Notes: generated by a model from the letters alone, not told the origin. Shown: positions 7,006 through 15,372, counted from the stretch's first letter. The stretch: 29,023 nucleotides of DNA from DATDRM01 sp035291705 (GCA_035291705.1 DATDRM010000198.1:1-29023), one strand, 5' to 3'. Translations and numbers: made by a program.

Positions 7006-7836
7006 TCAGACGGTCAGCGCGGCAAAGCCAAGTCCATTGGGTCCTACATGAGCGCCGATCACGGTGGTGATGTTGACCAACAAGGGCTCGGTGGGCAGCT
7101 GTGGAGCGAAGATTTCCAGAATTTGGCGGGCCTCGGATTCGGCGTTGGTATGCAATAGGGCCAGGCGCTCGAGCGGGCCCAGGTCATGCAGGATGGCCAG
7201 GAGGCGGGCGATGCCTTTACCCCGAGTGCGGACTTCCCCCAGGCGTTGGACGAGGCCATCTTTTACTTCAACCAAGAGTTTGATGTTCAGCAGGGAGCCA
7301 ATCCCGGCGCGCACCCAGGAGACACGCCCGCTGCGCCGCACATACTCGAATGTATCCAAAAGGGCGATCACTCGCGCACGGGGGCGGATATGTTCCAGAT
7401 GATCCAAGACCGCCTCCAGGGAAAAGCCGGCGGTTACATCTTCAGCGGCAGCCAGGGCCTGGAATCCCAACCCGAGAGTGACTGTTTCACTATCGATGAC
7501 GTGGATGCGGCCAGGGAAAGCCTGGGCTGCCACGCTGGCGGCGTTAAAGATGCCGCTCAGGAAACGGGAGGCGTGGATAGAGATGATATGGTTGGCACCC
7601 AGTTGGAAGAGTTTTTCGTACAGGGCGTGGTAAGTCCCCGATGAGGCCGTGGCAGTAGTTGGAAAGGTTTTCATTCCAGGCTGCCGGATATAAAAGTCGC
7701 GGCGTGAGAATCCTTCGTCATCCGCGATGCTTTCCCCATCGATCACCAGGATATTCGGCACGATCTGAATCTGGTAATGATGGGCGATATCATAGGGGAT
7801 ATCACAAGTGCTGTCGGTGACGATGGCGATCTGCAT
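7006..7836 (-). CDS. fakB: DegV-family fatty-acid-binding protein (FakB-type)
   Basis: DegV/FakB proteins hold a free fatty acid while FakA phosphorylates its carboxylate, making acyl-phosphate for phospholipid synthesis. The 276-residue protein has all landmarks: TDSTCDIP near the N-terminus, TTATASSGTY at about 60-69, the serine loop 'SIHASRFLSGIFNAA', 'VIDSETVTLGLGF', R171 in RRSGRVS, and H263 in GAHVGPNGLG. These Arg and His positions correspond to residues conserved in characterised FakB proteins. It lies 23 bases downstream of a second degV gene and 46 bases upstream of recG in the same direction. Which fatty acid it prefers cannot be told. Confidence 0.9.
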   Translation of the reverse strand: MQIAIVTDSTCDIPYDIAHHYQIQIVPNILVIDGESIADDEGFSRRDFYIRQPGMKTFPTTATASSGTYHALYEKLFQLGANHIISIHASRFLSGIFNAASVAAQAFPGRIHVIDSETVTLGLGFQALAAAEDVTAGFSLEAVLDHLEHIRPRARVIALLDTFEYVRRSGRVSWVRAGIGSLLNIKLLVEVKDGLVQRLGEVRTRGKGIARLLAILHDLGPLERLALLHTNAESEARQILEIFAPQLPTEPLLVNITTVIGAHVGPNGLGFAALTV

Positions 7837-7859
7837 GGGTTAGTCTGGCCAGGCTTAAC

Positions 7860-8714
7860 TCAGTCTTCCATAACCACCAGTCCCAGGCTACACGGGCCGA
7901 GGATGGACGCCAGACCGGTACCCAGGATGTGTTCACTGAAGGTGGTAGTGGGGAAAAGTTCGTTAATCCGCTGACGGAGATGGTGGATTTCGCTCTCGAA
8001 GGGCAAGGTGCCTTTGAGTAGGGAAATGTGTTTTAACTTTCCGAACTCTCCAAGGAATTCAACCAGTAAATCGATCAGGTGGCGGGAGGAACGGGCTTTC
8101 TGAACTGGCACCAACCGGCCGTTCTCCAGCAAGATGATCGGAGTCACCCCCAACATTTCACCCACCACAGCCTGAGCCGGGTCGATATGCCCGCCCAGCG
8201 ACAGGTAAGAGAGGCTTTGCACATAAAAAACCGTGTAAATGTGGGCTACCAGGTGGCGCACCAGCTGCTTGATCTCTTTCACAGTCGCGCCGTCTTGAGC
8301 GGCTTCGGCGGCTGCCTGGACCAGCAACCCCAGCCCGACACCGGTAGTCTGGGAATCAAAAATAGTCAGAGATATCCGGCCCGGGAGGGTCCCGGCGGCC
8401 TGGTGGGCATTGGCAATGGCCGAGCTCAGACGCGCCGAGAGCAGGATAGCGAGGATCTCCTGGTGTTCTTCTCCCAGGGAGAGGAAGGCCCGCCGAAACT
8501 CCTCTGGCTGCGGTGCGTGTGCCTGGGCGGATTTACCGTCGCGTGCGGTAAGCGGCAGGTCGTAAATAGACAAGCCCAGGCCGTCCAGGTAGTTCACGCG
8601 GTTGAGATTGATCCTGAGGGGGATGACTCTCACCAAATCCTGCCCTGGGAATGGGGAGATTGTAAACTGGGCAGTGCTGTCGGTGAGGATAGAGACCCCG
8701 GGCAAGTAGGTCAT
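7860..8714 (-). CDS. Second, divergent DegV-family protein (FakB paralogue)
   Basis: The 284-residue protein is also DegV-like: ILTDSTAQF at the N-terminus, 'ILLSARLSSAIANAHQAA' in the serine loop, 'TIFDSQTTGVGLGLLVQAAA', and a C-terminal 'GPCSLGLVVMED'. It departs from the family at places that matter: the GGR[IV] motif reads GGHI (H176), the T-S-Q-P-like segment reads AQAHAPQP, and the segment before the final GP (GLASIL) lacks the conserved histidine. It may bind lipid without supporting phosphotransfer, or have another ligand. Its start overlaps the fakA stop by ATGA (8711-8714), implying translational coupling with the kinase. Confidence 0.85.
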   Translation of the reverse strand: MTYLPGVSILTDSTAQFTISPFPGQDLVRVIPLRINLNRVNYLDGLGLSIYDLPLTARDGKSAQAHAPQPEEFRRAFLSLGEEHQEILAILLSARLSSAIANAHQAAGTLPGRISLTIFDSQTTGVGLGLLVQAAAEAAQDGATVKEIKQLVRHLVAHIYTVFYVQSLSYLSLGGHIDPAQAVVGEMLGVTPIILLENGRLVPVQKARSSRHLIDLLVEFLGEFGKLKHISLLKGTLPFESEIHHLRQRINELFPTTTFSEHILGTGLASILGPCSLGLVVMED

Positions 8715-10399
8715 TCGATGGATATGATAAACTGGTAGTGTGGCTGGCCGCCATCCTGGAGTTCAACATCCAGATTGGGGTAAGCGATGCGTATGGTGTC
8801 GGCGATTTGGTTGGCATCCTGCTTGGTTACATCGGAGCCGTAGAAGAGCGTGACCAGCTCGTAGTCCGCGGCGTTGGCTTTTTCGAGTAAGCCCAGGCAG
8901 GCTGCCTCTAAATTGTTCGTCGAGTGGACCAATTTCCGGTTGAATAGTGCGATAATCTCTCCCTCCCGGACATGGACGCCGTCGATATCAGCATCGCGGA
9001 TGGCGGTAGTGATCTCACCGGTCTGAACCTCATCCAGGGCTTCTGTCATTTCCGCGATCACCGCATCGAAATCGCCCTCAGGAACCAGGCGCAGCATTGC
9101 CGCTAACCCTTCTGGGATAGTGCGGCTGGGGATGACAGCTACATTCTTTACGGTGAGCTCTGCTGCGGAATTGGCAGCCAGGATGATGTTCTTATTGTTG
9201 GGGAGGATGATCACCTGATCTGTGGGCAGATTTTCGAATGCACTCAAGATGTCCTGGGTACTGGGATTCATCGTCTGCCCGCCTTCGACGATGGCTGCTA
9301 CTCCCAGGCTGGCGAACACGCGGGCAATGCCTGGTCCGGGTGAAACAGCCACCACAGCGATCTGGCCTGGCTCGATGCGCGCCAGGTTAAGCCGGCCGCC
9401 GCGCGCCTTGCGTTCGATCGCCTCCATTTGTTTGATCAGATTCTCCATCGAGACCTTGGTGATCGTGCCCAGCGACATGGTGTAATCGACCGGTTCGTGG
9501 AGTTTCTCGGTGGGAACGTGGATGTGCATGCGATAAATGCCATCCCCCTCGCCTACTTGAATGGAGGTGCCCATTTTCTGCAGGTCATCGTAAAATTTCT
9601 CCAGGTTAAGCGGTGCCTGCGGCTGGAAGTCGACCACGACTTCGTAATCCTGGCCCGGCTCGATCGTTTCCAGGGTGTCCTCCAGGTTCATCGCAGAAAG
9701 GGGCTGGACGGAGGTGACCGGAGAATCGATCTGCAGACCGTTGATGTAGCGCAACATGCCTTCCATGAGGAAGAAGAGGCCCTTGCCGCCGGCATCGACC
9801 ACGCCGGCTTTTTTGAGCTCGGCCAGCAGTTCGGGCGTGTGTTCGACAGATTTATCTGCCGCCGCGACCACTCGTTCCAGGATCCTGATCGGGTCCTCGG
9901 TTTCCTGGAGGGCTTCCCTGGCAGCCGTGGCAGAATCTTTGGCGACGGTCAGGATGGTGCCTTCTACCGGGCGTACGACGCCTTTGTAGGCTGTGTCACG
10001 CGCTTCGGCAAAAGCCCGCGCCATGGTTGGCCCATCCAGCAATTCCAGGTTATCCACGCCGCGGGCAAAACCGCGCCATAATTGCGAGAGGATGACACCG
10101 GAGTTGCCACGCGCCCCCATCAGAGCGCCATGAGCGACGGCATGGGCTATTTTACCGAAGTTGCGTTCGGGTGAACCGGCGATCTCGTCGTAAGCCGATT
10201 GCATGGTGAGCACCATGTTGATGCCGGTATCGCCATCTGGGACTGGAAATACGTTGAGTACATTAACTGTCTGCTGGTTAGTCCTTAGCCACGTCAGGCC
10301 GGTTTCGATCAGCTTCTTCAAAGCCTGCCCGTCTATGGGGGCGATGCGGAATTGCTCCTGTCGCTTCGCGATTAATAAAGATTGCGATTCTAATTTCAT
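8711..10399 (-). CDS. fakA: Fatty-acid kinase subunit FakA (DhaL-type, YloV family)
   Basis: FakA uses ATP to phosphorylate FakB-bound fatty acids. The N-terminal DhaL/Dak2 domain shows the Mg/ATP motif NVFPVPDGDTGINM (about residues 48-61, with the metal-binding aspartates of DGDTG) and 'AHGALMGARGNSGVILSQLWRG'. The middle and C-terminal domains contain 'VSPGPGIARVFASLGVAAIVEGG', 'IILPNNKNIILAA' and a closing DegV-like 'TLFYGSDVTKQDAN..L' region. Length (562 residues) is normal for the YloV/FakA family. I start at the ATG at 10399, not the TTG one codon earlier; a GGATC sequence about 6 bases upstream serves as a weak ribosome site. It lies 41 bases after asp23-like and overlaps a degV gene, consistent with the Firmicutes yloU-yloV arrangement. 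Confidence 0.95.
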   Translation of the reverse strand: MKLESQSLLIAKRQEQFRIAPIDGQALKKLIETGLTWLRTNQQTVNVLNVFPVPDGDTGINMVLTMQSAYDEIAGSPERNFGKIAHAVAHGALMGARGNSGVILSQLWRGFARGVDNLELLDGPTMARAFAEARDTAYKGVVRPVEGTILTVAKDSATAAREALQETEDPIRILERVVAAADKSVEHTPELLAELKKAGVVDAGGKGLFFLMEGMLRYINGLQIDSPVTSVQPLSAMNLEDTLETIEPGQDYEVVVDFQPQAPLNLEKFYDDLQKMGTSIQVGEGDGIYRMHIHVPTEKLHEPVDYTMSLGTITKVSMENLIKQMEAIERKARGGRLNLARIEPGQIAVVAVSPGPGIARVFASLGVAAIVEGGQTMNPSTQDILSAFENLPTDQVIILPNNKNIILAANSAAELTVKNVAVIPSRTIPEGLAAMLRLVPEGDFDAVIAEMTEALDEVQTGEITTAIRDADIDGVHVREGEIIALFNRKLVHSTNNLEAACLGLLEKANAADYELVTLFYGSDVTKQDANQIADTIRIAYPNLDVELQDGGQPHYQFIISIE

Positions 10400-10440
10400 C
10401 AAGAGATCCGTGGTCTTAGAGTAGAAAGTCGAAGGGGGAA

Positions 10441-10797
10441 TTAATCCAGATCGCTGATCCGCAATCCACTCACGTGGACGTTGACCTGGTTCACTGGCAT
10501 CCCCAGGGCTTTCTCGACATGGAACCGAACGGTGTTGGCAACACTGCTGGCTACGGTCTTGATGCGTGTCCCGTATTCGATGACAATATAAATATCGATG
10601 TTGATGTTCTGGCTGTCGTAAGTGACTTCGACTCCTTGGGTCGGGTCTTTGACCAGGACATTGGTCAGGCCGTTGATCAGGTTTTTGGGAGCCAGTCCAA
10701 CGACACCGTAGGATTGCAGGGCAGCTTGATAGGCAATGGTGGCGACTGCCCTGGGTGCGACATGGATGCTGCCAATGGGAGTGGTTTCTCCGGTCAT
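10441..10797 (-). CDS. Asp23/Gls24 family protein (YloU-like)
   Basis: The 118-residue protein has the Asp23 fold landmarks: 'GSIHVAPRAVATIAYQAALQSYGVVGLAPKN', the strand 'VEVTYDSQNINIDIYIVIEYG', the helix 'IKTVASSVANTVRFHVEKALG' and the closing 'VNQVNVHVSGLRI'. Family members are small cytoplasmic proteins linked to envelope homeostasis or alkaline shock; molecular function is not settled. The gene is immediately upstream of fakA and divergent from rpmB, exactly as yloU in Bacillus. The ATG has GAGG about 7 bases upstream. Confidence 0.93.
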   Translation of the reverse strand: MTGETTPIGSIHVAPRAVATIAYQAALQSYGVVGLAPKNLINGLTNVLVKDPTQGVEVTYDSQNINIDIYIVIEYGTRIKTVASSVANTVRFHVEKALGMPVNQVNVHVSGLRISDLD

Positions 10798-10827
10798 ATC
10801 AACCTCTGTGATGATTTAACACTTAGC

Positions 10828-10856
10828 TTGTAATCAGATACGATTTATGGTAAGAT
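10828..10856 (+). promoter_or_regulatory. Candidate promoter for rpmB
   Basis: TTGTAA (10828-10833) and TAAGAT (10851-10856) are 17 bases apart; each matches four of six consensus bases. It lies in the 179-base divergent spacer, about 115 bases before the rpmB ATG, which would leave a long leader. Confidence 0.35.
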
Positions 10857-10976
10857 TGCGCGGCCCGTTTCCGGGAGGTATTCCGAACGCAGCTGTCCTG
10901 GTGAAACAAAGAATGCTGGCAGTTGGTACCTCGCCTGGGGTTGGTGCAATTATCATTCAAGAAAGGAAGACAAGCA

Positions 10977-11159
10977 ATGGCAATCTGCGAAAATTGTGGG
11001 AAGAAAACGACTTTTGGTCGTAATCGTCCCTGGTCAAAGAAAGCTACGCGGCGGACTTTCCATCCTAACCTGCAAAACGTCTCCGTGTTTGTGAACGGGC
11101 GCAAGGTTCGTAAAGTATTGTGCGCCAAGTGCATCCGTACGCTGGTAAAAACTGACTAG
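10977..11159 (+). CDS. rpmB: 50S ribosomal protein L28 (C+ zinc-binding form)
   Basis: The 60-residue protein reads MAICENCGKKTTFGRN and continues with the L28 core 'RRTFHPNLQNVSVFVNGRKVRKVLCAKC'. It binds 23S rRNA in the large subunit. Two CxxC pairs (CENC at 4-7 and CAKC near residue 50) mark the zinc-binding C+ variant. I start at 10977, not the in-frame ATG at 10923, because AAGGAAG lies 7 bases upstream and the family begins MA-x-C. It is divergent from asp23/fakA and followed by a strong terminator. Confidence 0.97.
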   Translation: MAICENCGKKTTFGRNRPWSKKATRRTFHPNLQNVSVFVNGRKVRKVLCAKCIRTLVKTD

Positions 11160-11221
11160 CCAACTTTCCTGCACTCGAACTTCAGGAGGCTCTTGAGGCC
11201 TGGATTTTTGCACAGAATAAT

Positions 11222-11245
11222 ATCACGGCGCTGGCCGTGATTTTT
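11222..11245 (+). terminator. Intrinsic terminator after rpmB, possibly bidirectional
   Basis: ATCACGGC (11222-11229) pairs perfectly with GCCGTGAT (11234-11241) around a GCTG loop, followed by a T-run (11241-11245). On the opposite strand the stem is followed by ATTATT, so it may also stop the convergent kinase transcript ending at 11259. Confidence 0.85.
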
Positions 11246-11258
11246 ATTAGCTGAAGAA

Positions 11259-12323
11259 CTACCGGATGGGGGGGTTATAAACAAAGTATATCCACAAGAA
11301 GAAGGGAATTAGCCCTCCAACGGCGATAAAAGCGATCAAGCCCAATGCGATGGTGATCCAATCGATCTCTAAGGGGTTCACTTCTGAGCTGGCTGGCAGA
11401 ACTTGCCCTGGTGTACTGGGGGAAGGGGCGGGCCGGGGGATGGGGCTTGCCCGCGACGGAAGGCTTTGGGGCGGGGGAACCCCCTCAACTGCAGCGGCCG
11501 CATGCGGGACGACGGTCATCAGCACCCTTCCGAATTGGTCGGCGGTGCGGTAGCGTGCAGCGGGTTCCTTGGCGAGGACTTTGTAAAGAATCTGTTCCAG
11601 AGGGGGAGGGATCGCCGGGTTGAGCTGGCGCGGTGCTTTGAGAATGCCCTGGCGGTGCAGGCGGGCCAGCTCGGTGGAGGAGGGGGCAGTGAAAGGCAGT
11701 TGGCCGGTGAGCATTTCGTACATCATAACTCCCAGCGAATACACGTCCGACGCAGGGGAGGGAGCTAACCCGGCTGCTTGCTCTGGCGAAAAGTACTGCG
11801 GAGAACCCCAGACTACCTCGGCCTTCTCGTCGGCGTGGATGGAAGCCAGGGCGCGGGCGATGCCGAAATCGACGACTTTCAGGCGCTGGTCAGGGGTGAT
11901 CAGCATGTTCTGCGGCTTAATATCGCAGTGAACCAGGCCAGCCCGGTGGGCATACCCGACTCCAGCGCATGCCTGGATGAGCAGGGAAAGCGTCTCAGCA
12001 ACGCTGAAGCGGCCACGTTTCTGAAGCAAGCTCTTCAGATCGGTACCAGATACATGCTCCATAACGATGAACAGGCGACCGGCATCTAGCCCAAAATCGT
12101 GCACCGTGACGATATTCGGGTGAGACAGGTTGGCTGCCGCCCTGGCTTCCTGGCGAAAATGTTCGCGAAACGCCGCATCCTGTGAGAAATCTGCGCGCAG
12201 GACTTTGATCGCTACCGTGCGTTCGAGCATCAAATCACGCGCCCGGTAGACAACCGCCATCCCACCACTTCCCAGAGGTTGCTCGAGTTGGTAGCGATTG
12301 TTCAAGATGTTCATATCTGGCAT
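11259..12323 (-). CDS. Membrane-anchored Hanks-type Ser/Thr protein kinase
   Basis: Kinase domain covers residues about 10-275: glycine loop GSGGMAVVY (18-26), ATP-lysine K40, helix-C Glu59, catalytic loop HCDIKPQN (132-139, Asp134), DFG (152-154) and SPE in place of APE. The position usually occupied by Arg before the catalytic Asp is Cys (HCD instead of HRD), so this is a non-RD kinase and probably not controlled by activation-loop phosphorylation in the usual way. A Pro/Ser-rich juxtamembrane stretch (about 285-315) leads to one transmembrane helix (about 323-346) and a tail of only a few residues; no external PASTA or other sensor exists. The gene faces away from the lipid-kinase gene. 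Substrates are unknown; the PP2C at 17.2-18.2 kb could reverse its action. Confidence 0.95.
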   Translation of the reverse strand: MPDMNILNNRYQLEQPLGSGGMAVVYRARDLMLERTVAIKVLRADFSQDAAFREHFRQEARAAANLSHPNIVTVHDFGLDAGRLFIVMEHVSGTDLKSLLQKRGRFSVAETLSLLIQACAGVGYAHRAGLVHCDIKPQNMLITPDQRLKVVDFGIARALASIHADEKAEVVWGSPQYFSPEQAAGLAPSPASDVYSLGVMMYEMLTGQLPFTAPSSTELARLHRQGILKAPRQLNPAIPPPLEQILYKVLAKEPAARYRTADQFGRVLMTVVPHAAAAVEGVPPPQSLPSRASPIPRPAPSPSTPGQVLPASSEVNPLEIDWITIALGLIAFIAVGGLIPFFLWIYFVYNPPIR

Positions 12324-12431
12324 AACACTTTTCCCACGCAGCGGACTAAAGCGAATTTTACCACGCTGATCTTTGAATTCAGTTGTAGTAAAATCATGCC
12401 ATTCTCCGTACCCAGATGAGAAGGTAGAGCG

Positions 12432-13409
12432 ATGCCGAGTGCATTATTGGTTTATAACCCGGTCGCCGGGAGATACCCCTCCCGGTTGTTGACTGAGCGG
12501 GCAGCCAGCCTGTTGCAGAAGCACGGCTGGCAAATCCAGATCGAGACGAGCAGAGGAGGGAAGCATATCACCCAGCTTGCTCATCAGGCTGCTGCGGAAA
12601 AAATGGACGCTTTCTACGTGGTCGGTGGAGATGGCTCACTTGGCCACGCTTTACCGGGCTTGATCGGCACCGAAACCGCTTTGGGCGTTTTGCCAGCGGG
12701 GACAGCCAATGTCTGGGCGCAGGAACTTGGCTTGCCGGGATTGACCTGGACGCGCATCATGGCGCTCGAAGAAAGCGCCCGGCGGCTGGCGCAAGCCCAG
12801 GTGTGGGAAGTGGATATCGGTCTGTGCAATCAGGTCCCATTCTTGCTCTGGGCGGGTGTAGGCCTGGATGCGTTTGTCGTCCACCACATCGAACCACGCA
12901 GCCAATGGGAGAAAAACTTTTCTATCGTCCAGTACTTTGCCTCGGCAGTCTGGAATGCCACGATCTGGCGCGGCGTTAATCTGGGTGTCATCGAGGGGGG
13001 CGAATTGATGCAAGGCCATTTCATGCTGGCTGTGGTAAGCAATATTCACCTTTATGCAGGAGGGATTGCAAACATTTCACCCAACGCCTTGCTCGACGAT
13101 GGCTTGATGGACTTGTGGTTGTTTGAAGGGAAGAATCTGGAGGATGCTGTGCAGCAAGCCTGGAACCTGTGGGCTGGGCGCCACATCCAGTCGAACCGGG
13201 TACAACATATCCAGTTCGAAAAAATCTCCCTGGAGTCAGATTCCCCGATCTATTTTCAAATTGATGGGGAGCCGGAGAAGGGGAGTGAGCGCCTTACTAT
13301 CGAAGTGCTCCCCCGCGCCTTAAAAGTTCTGGTGCCAGACATCACTCCCCGGACTCTTTTCGCCAGAGCCCCGCTTGGAGAGCCAGGCGATTGGCCGAAT
13401 AAAAGGTAG
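12432..13409 (+). CDS. Diacylglycerol-kinase-family lipid kinase (DagK/YegS type)
   Basis: The N-terminal DAGK catalytic domain carries NPVAGR (9-14), the nucleotide-binding GGDGS (65-69; GGDGT is commoner) and the PAGTANVWAQELGLP loop (88-102). The C-terminal beta-rich domain includes 'GVGLDAFVV', 'HLYAGGIANISPNALLDDGLMDLW' and a final 'FQIDGEPE' (the usual DGE motif). The family phosphorylates diacylglycerol or related lipids using ATP at the membrane; substrate specificity is not readable. Length (325) is normal. The ATG follows AAGG by 8 bases. The gene precedes the Ca2+/H+ exchanger by 10 bases, so they are probably cotranscribed. Confidence 0.92.
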   Translation: MPSALLVYNPVAGRYPSRLLTERAASLLQKHGWQIQIETSRGGKHITQLAHQAAAEKMDAFYVVGGDGSLGHALPGLIGTETALGVLPAGTANVWAQELGLPGLTWTRIMALEESARRLAQAQVWEVDIGLCNQVPFLLWAGVGLDAFVVHHIEPRSQWEKNFSIVQYFASAVWNATIWRGVNLGVIEGGELMQGHFMLAVVSNIHLYAGGIANISPNALLDDGLMDLWLFEGKNLEDAVQQAWNLWAGRHIQSNRVQHIQFEKISLESDSPIYFQIDGEPEKGSERLTIEVLPRALKVLVPDITPRTLFARAPLGEPGDWPNKR

Positions 13410-13419
13410 AGATTAACTC

Positions 13420-14502
13420 ATGATGCCTCTCTTTAGCTTTCTACGTAAGAAACCTCTTTCCATACTTGTCCTGGCCTTGCCGCTGGCATTGTTGGCTGAA
13501 TTTGGGGATTGGGACCCGGTCTGGGTGTTTGTGTTCTCAGCATTGGCGGTTGTCCCCCTGGCTGATTTCATCGGCCAGGGTACGGAAGCGCTGGCTGCAC
13601 GCACCAGCCCGCGCATCGGCGGGTTGCTCAACGCTACATTGGGAAACGCCGCCGAGCTGATCATTACCATAGTAGCCATCCGCGAGGGCTTGCTGGAGCT
13701 GGTCAAGGCTTCTATCACCGGGTCTATCCTCGGGAACCTGCTCCTGGTGATGGGTGTGGCGATGGTGGTGGGTGGAGCCCGGCATGGTGTGCAGACCTTC
13801 GAGCGCCGCCATGCCAGCCGCAACGCCATCCTGCTCGTCCTGGCGGTGCTGGCCTTGTTAATCCCGTCGATTCTCAGCCACTACCTCGGCCAGCCAACCG
13901 GGTTGCGAGTGGAAGCCCTCAGCCTGGGTGTGGCGGCTGTGATGATCGTACTGTATGTCCTGGCTTTATTATTTAGCTTTAAGTCTCATGGCGCTCCTTT
14001 GGCTCACGAACCGGCCGAGGTGTCAATCCATGAACCGGAATGGAGCGTGCGGAAGGCGCTGTTCGTCCTGGGCTTCGCCACGCTAGGAGTGGTTATCGCC
14101 AGCGAACTCCTGGTGGGCGCGGTGGAATCGGTTGTAGCCAGTCTGGGGATCTCCGAGTTTTTCTTGGGAATTATCCTGGTACCTATCGTCGGTAACGTAG
14201 CCGAACACCTGGTTGCAGTGCAGGTGGCGGCGCGCAACCAGATGGAGTTGAGCGTGGAGATCGCGGTTGCCTCAAGTTTACAGATCGCCCTGTTCGTCGC
14301 CCCGGTGCTGGTTTTTATCAGTTTGCTGCTTGGCAACCCGTTACAATTGGTTTTCAATCAGCTGGAGCTGGTAGCGTTAGTGGCTGGGGTACTGATCACG
14401 GCGTTGGTTTCGGAGGATGGCGAGTCGAACTGGCTGGAAGGCGCGGAATTGCTGGCGATTTACATCATTCTGGCCTTAACTTTTTTCCTGCTTCCCGGGT
14501 GA
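13420..14502 (+). CDS. caxA: Ca2+/H+ antiporter, CaxA family
   Basis: The 360-residue integral membrane protein has about 11 hydrophobic spans and both signature alpha repeats of the CaCA family: 'GGLLNATLGNAAELIITIVAIREGL' early (GNAAE) and 'IVGNVAEHLVAVQVAARN' in the second half (GNVAEH), with 'VASSLQIALFVAPVLV' after it. It should export Ca2+ in exchange for protons. A short acidic/His-containing loop near the middle (SHGAPLAHEPAEVSIHEPE) separates the two halves, as in CAX proteins. Its TGA stop overlaps a GTG start of the next gene (GTGA, 14499-14502). Confidence 0.95.
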   Translation: MMPLFSFLRKKPLSILVLALPLALLAEFGDWDPVWVFVFSALAVVPLADFIGQGTEALAARTSPRIGGLLNATLGNAAELIITIVAIREGLLELVKASITGSILGNLLLVMGVAMVVGGARHGVQTFERRHASRNAILLVLAVLALLIPSILSHYLGQPTGLRVEALSLGVAAVMIVLYVLALLFSFKSHGAPLAHEPAEVSIHEPEWSVRKALFVLGFATLGVVIASELLVGAVESVVASLGISEFFLGIILVPIVGNVAEHLVAVQVAARNQMELSVEIAVASSLQIALFVAPVLVFISLLLGNPLQLVFNQLELVALVAGVLITALVSEDGESNWLEGAELLAIYIILALTFFLLPG

Positions 14503-15014
14503 GCTGGCTGAATAGGATGGATCTACGTAATTTCGCGCGCTGGTTGTTTGATCCCTGGCTGGTCTTGGGTGCCATCGGGTTTGGGGTGGTCTTGTCAGCC
14601 GCCACCCTGCTGTTATTATGGGTGACGCGCTCCCCCCGGGCGGCGGAAGGCTTACCGACTGCAGCGGTGACAGTCGTCGCGCTCCCGACAGCGACGCAAA
14701 CTGCGCCCTCGCCGACTCCCACCACGCCGGTCACCCCAACGCCAGTCCAATTACTTCCGCCGGCGCCAGGCAATATATCTCTGGATGCCTACGTGCAGAT
14801 CTCAGGGACAGGTGGGGATGGTCTCCGGCTGCGCACTGAGCCCGGCCTGGGGAGCGAAGTGCGCATGCTTGGCCTGGAGGCAGAGGTCTTCCAAGTCAAG
14901 GATGGCCCGCGCGAGGTGGATGGCTACAACTGGTGGTATCTGGTGGCTCCGGTTGATACGACGCGGCGCGGTTGGGCGGTTGCCAATTACCTGGCGGTGG
15001 TGCAAAACCCTTGA
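14499..15014 (+). CDS. Membrane-anchored bacterial SH3 (SH3b) domain protein
   Basis: The 171-residue protein has an N-terminal cytoplasmic stub, one transmembrane helix (about 20-42), a Thr/Pro/Ala-rich extracellular linker (50-92; PTATQTAPSPTPTTPVTPTP) and a C-terminal SH3b domain (about 97-168; DGLRLRTEPGLGSEV, NWWYLVAP, RRGWAVANYL). SH3b domains of this kind bind cell-wall or other envelope ligands. The GTG start overlaps the caxA stop by 4 bases; an ATG at 14517 (codon 7) is an alternative. The next gene starts 7 bases after its stop. It probably monitors or decorates the envelope surface; no ligand is evident. Confidence 0.85.
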   Translation: MSWLNRMDLRNFARWLFDPWLVLGAIGFGVVLSAATLLLLWVTRSPRAAEGLPTAAVTVVALPTATQTAPSPTPTTPVTPTPVQLLPPAPGNISLDAYVQISGTGGDGLRLRTEPGLGSEVRMLGLEAEVFQVKDGPREVDGYNWWYLVAPVDTTRRGWAVANYLAVVQNP

Positions 15015-15021
15015 GGAACCT

Positions 15022-15372
15022 ATGATGGATAATCTTAAACCAACCGGCGTCACCGCTGACCGGCAGGCTCGGGAAATGAGCCTCCAGTGGAGCGACGGAC
15101 ATACCAGTGTTTATTCTTTCACATTATTGCGGAGCGCCTGTCCTTGTGCGGAGTGCCGCGGGGGACATGCGAATATGAGCGCCGATCCGGACCTCCAAGT
15201 CTTCGTGCTGCCGATAGAGGATACCCCTGCAACCCGCATGCAAAGGGTAGAAGCCGTCGGGGCCTACGCCTTGACCATCGAATGGGAAGATGGCCATCAC
15301 TATGGCATATACACCTGGAATTACTTACGCAAGCTTTGCCCGTGCCCGATCTGCCGGGTAGAAAGAACTTAA
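15022..15372 (+). CDS. DUF971 protein with two CPCxxC metal-binding motifs
   Basis: The 116-residue protein matches DUF971 (also the N-terminal domain of gamma-butyrobetaine hydroxylases): 'REMSLQWSDGHTSVYSFTLLRSACPCAEC', 'VGAYALTIEWEDGHHYGIYTWNYLRKLCPC'. Cysteines C40-C42-C45 and C106-C108-C111 form two CPCxxC groups that could jointly hold zinc or an Fe-S cluster; stand-alone DUF971 proteins are linked to Fe-S protein assembly in some organisms. I start at the ATG at 15022, which has GAGG about 7 bases upstream; the frame is open further upstream, but that part overlaps the SH3b gene. Its stop is 3 bases from the convergent regulator stop. Confidence 0.88.
   Translation: MMDNLKPTGVTADRQAREMSLQWSDGHTSVYSFTLLRSACPCAECRGGHANMSADPDLQVFVLPIEDTPATRMQRVEAVGAYALTIEWEDGHHYGIYTWNYLRKLCPCPICRVERT

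Noticed and set aside
10823..11134. Minus-strand open frame of about 100 codons opposite rpmB
   Set aside because: It lies entirely over the rpmB gene and its leader, and its translation resembles no family; rpmB is certain on the other strand.
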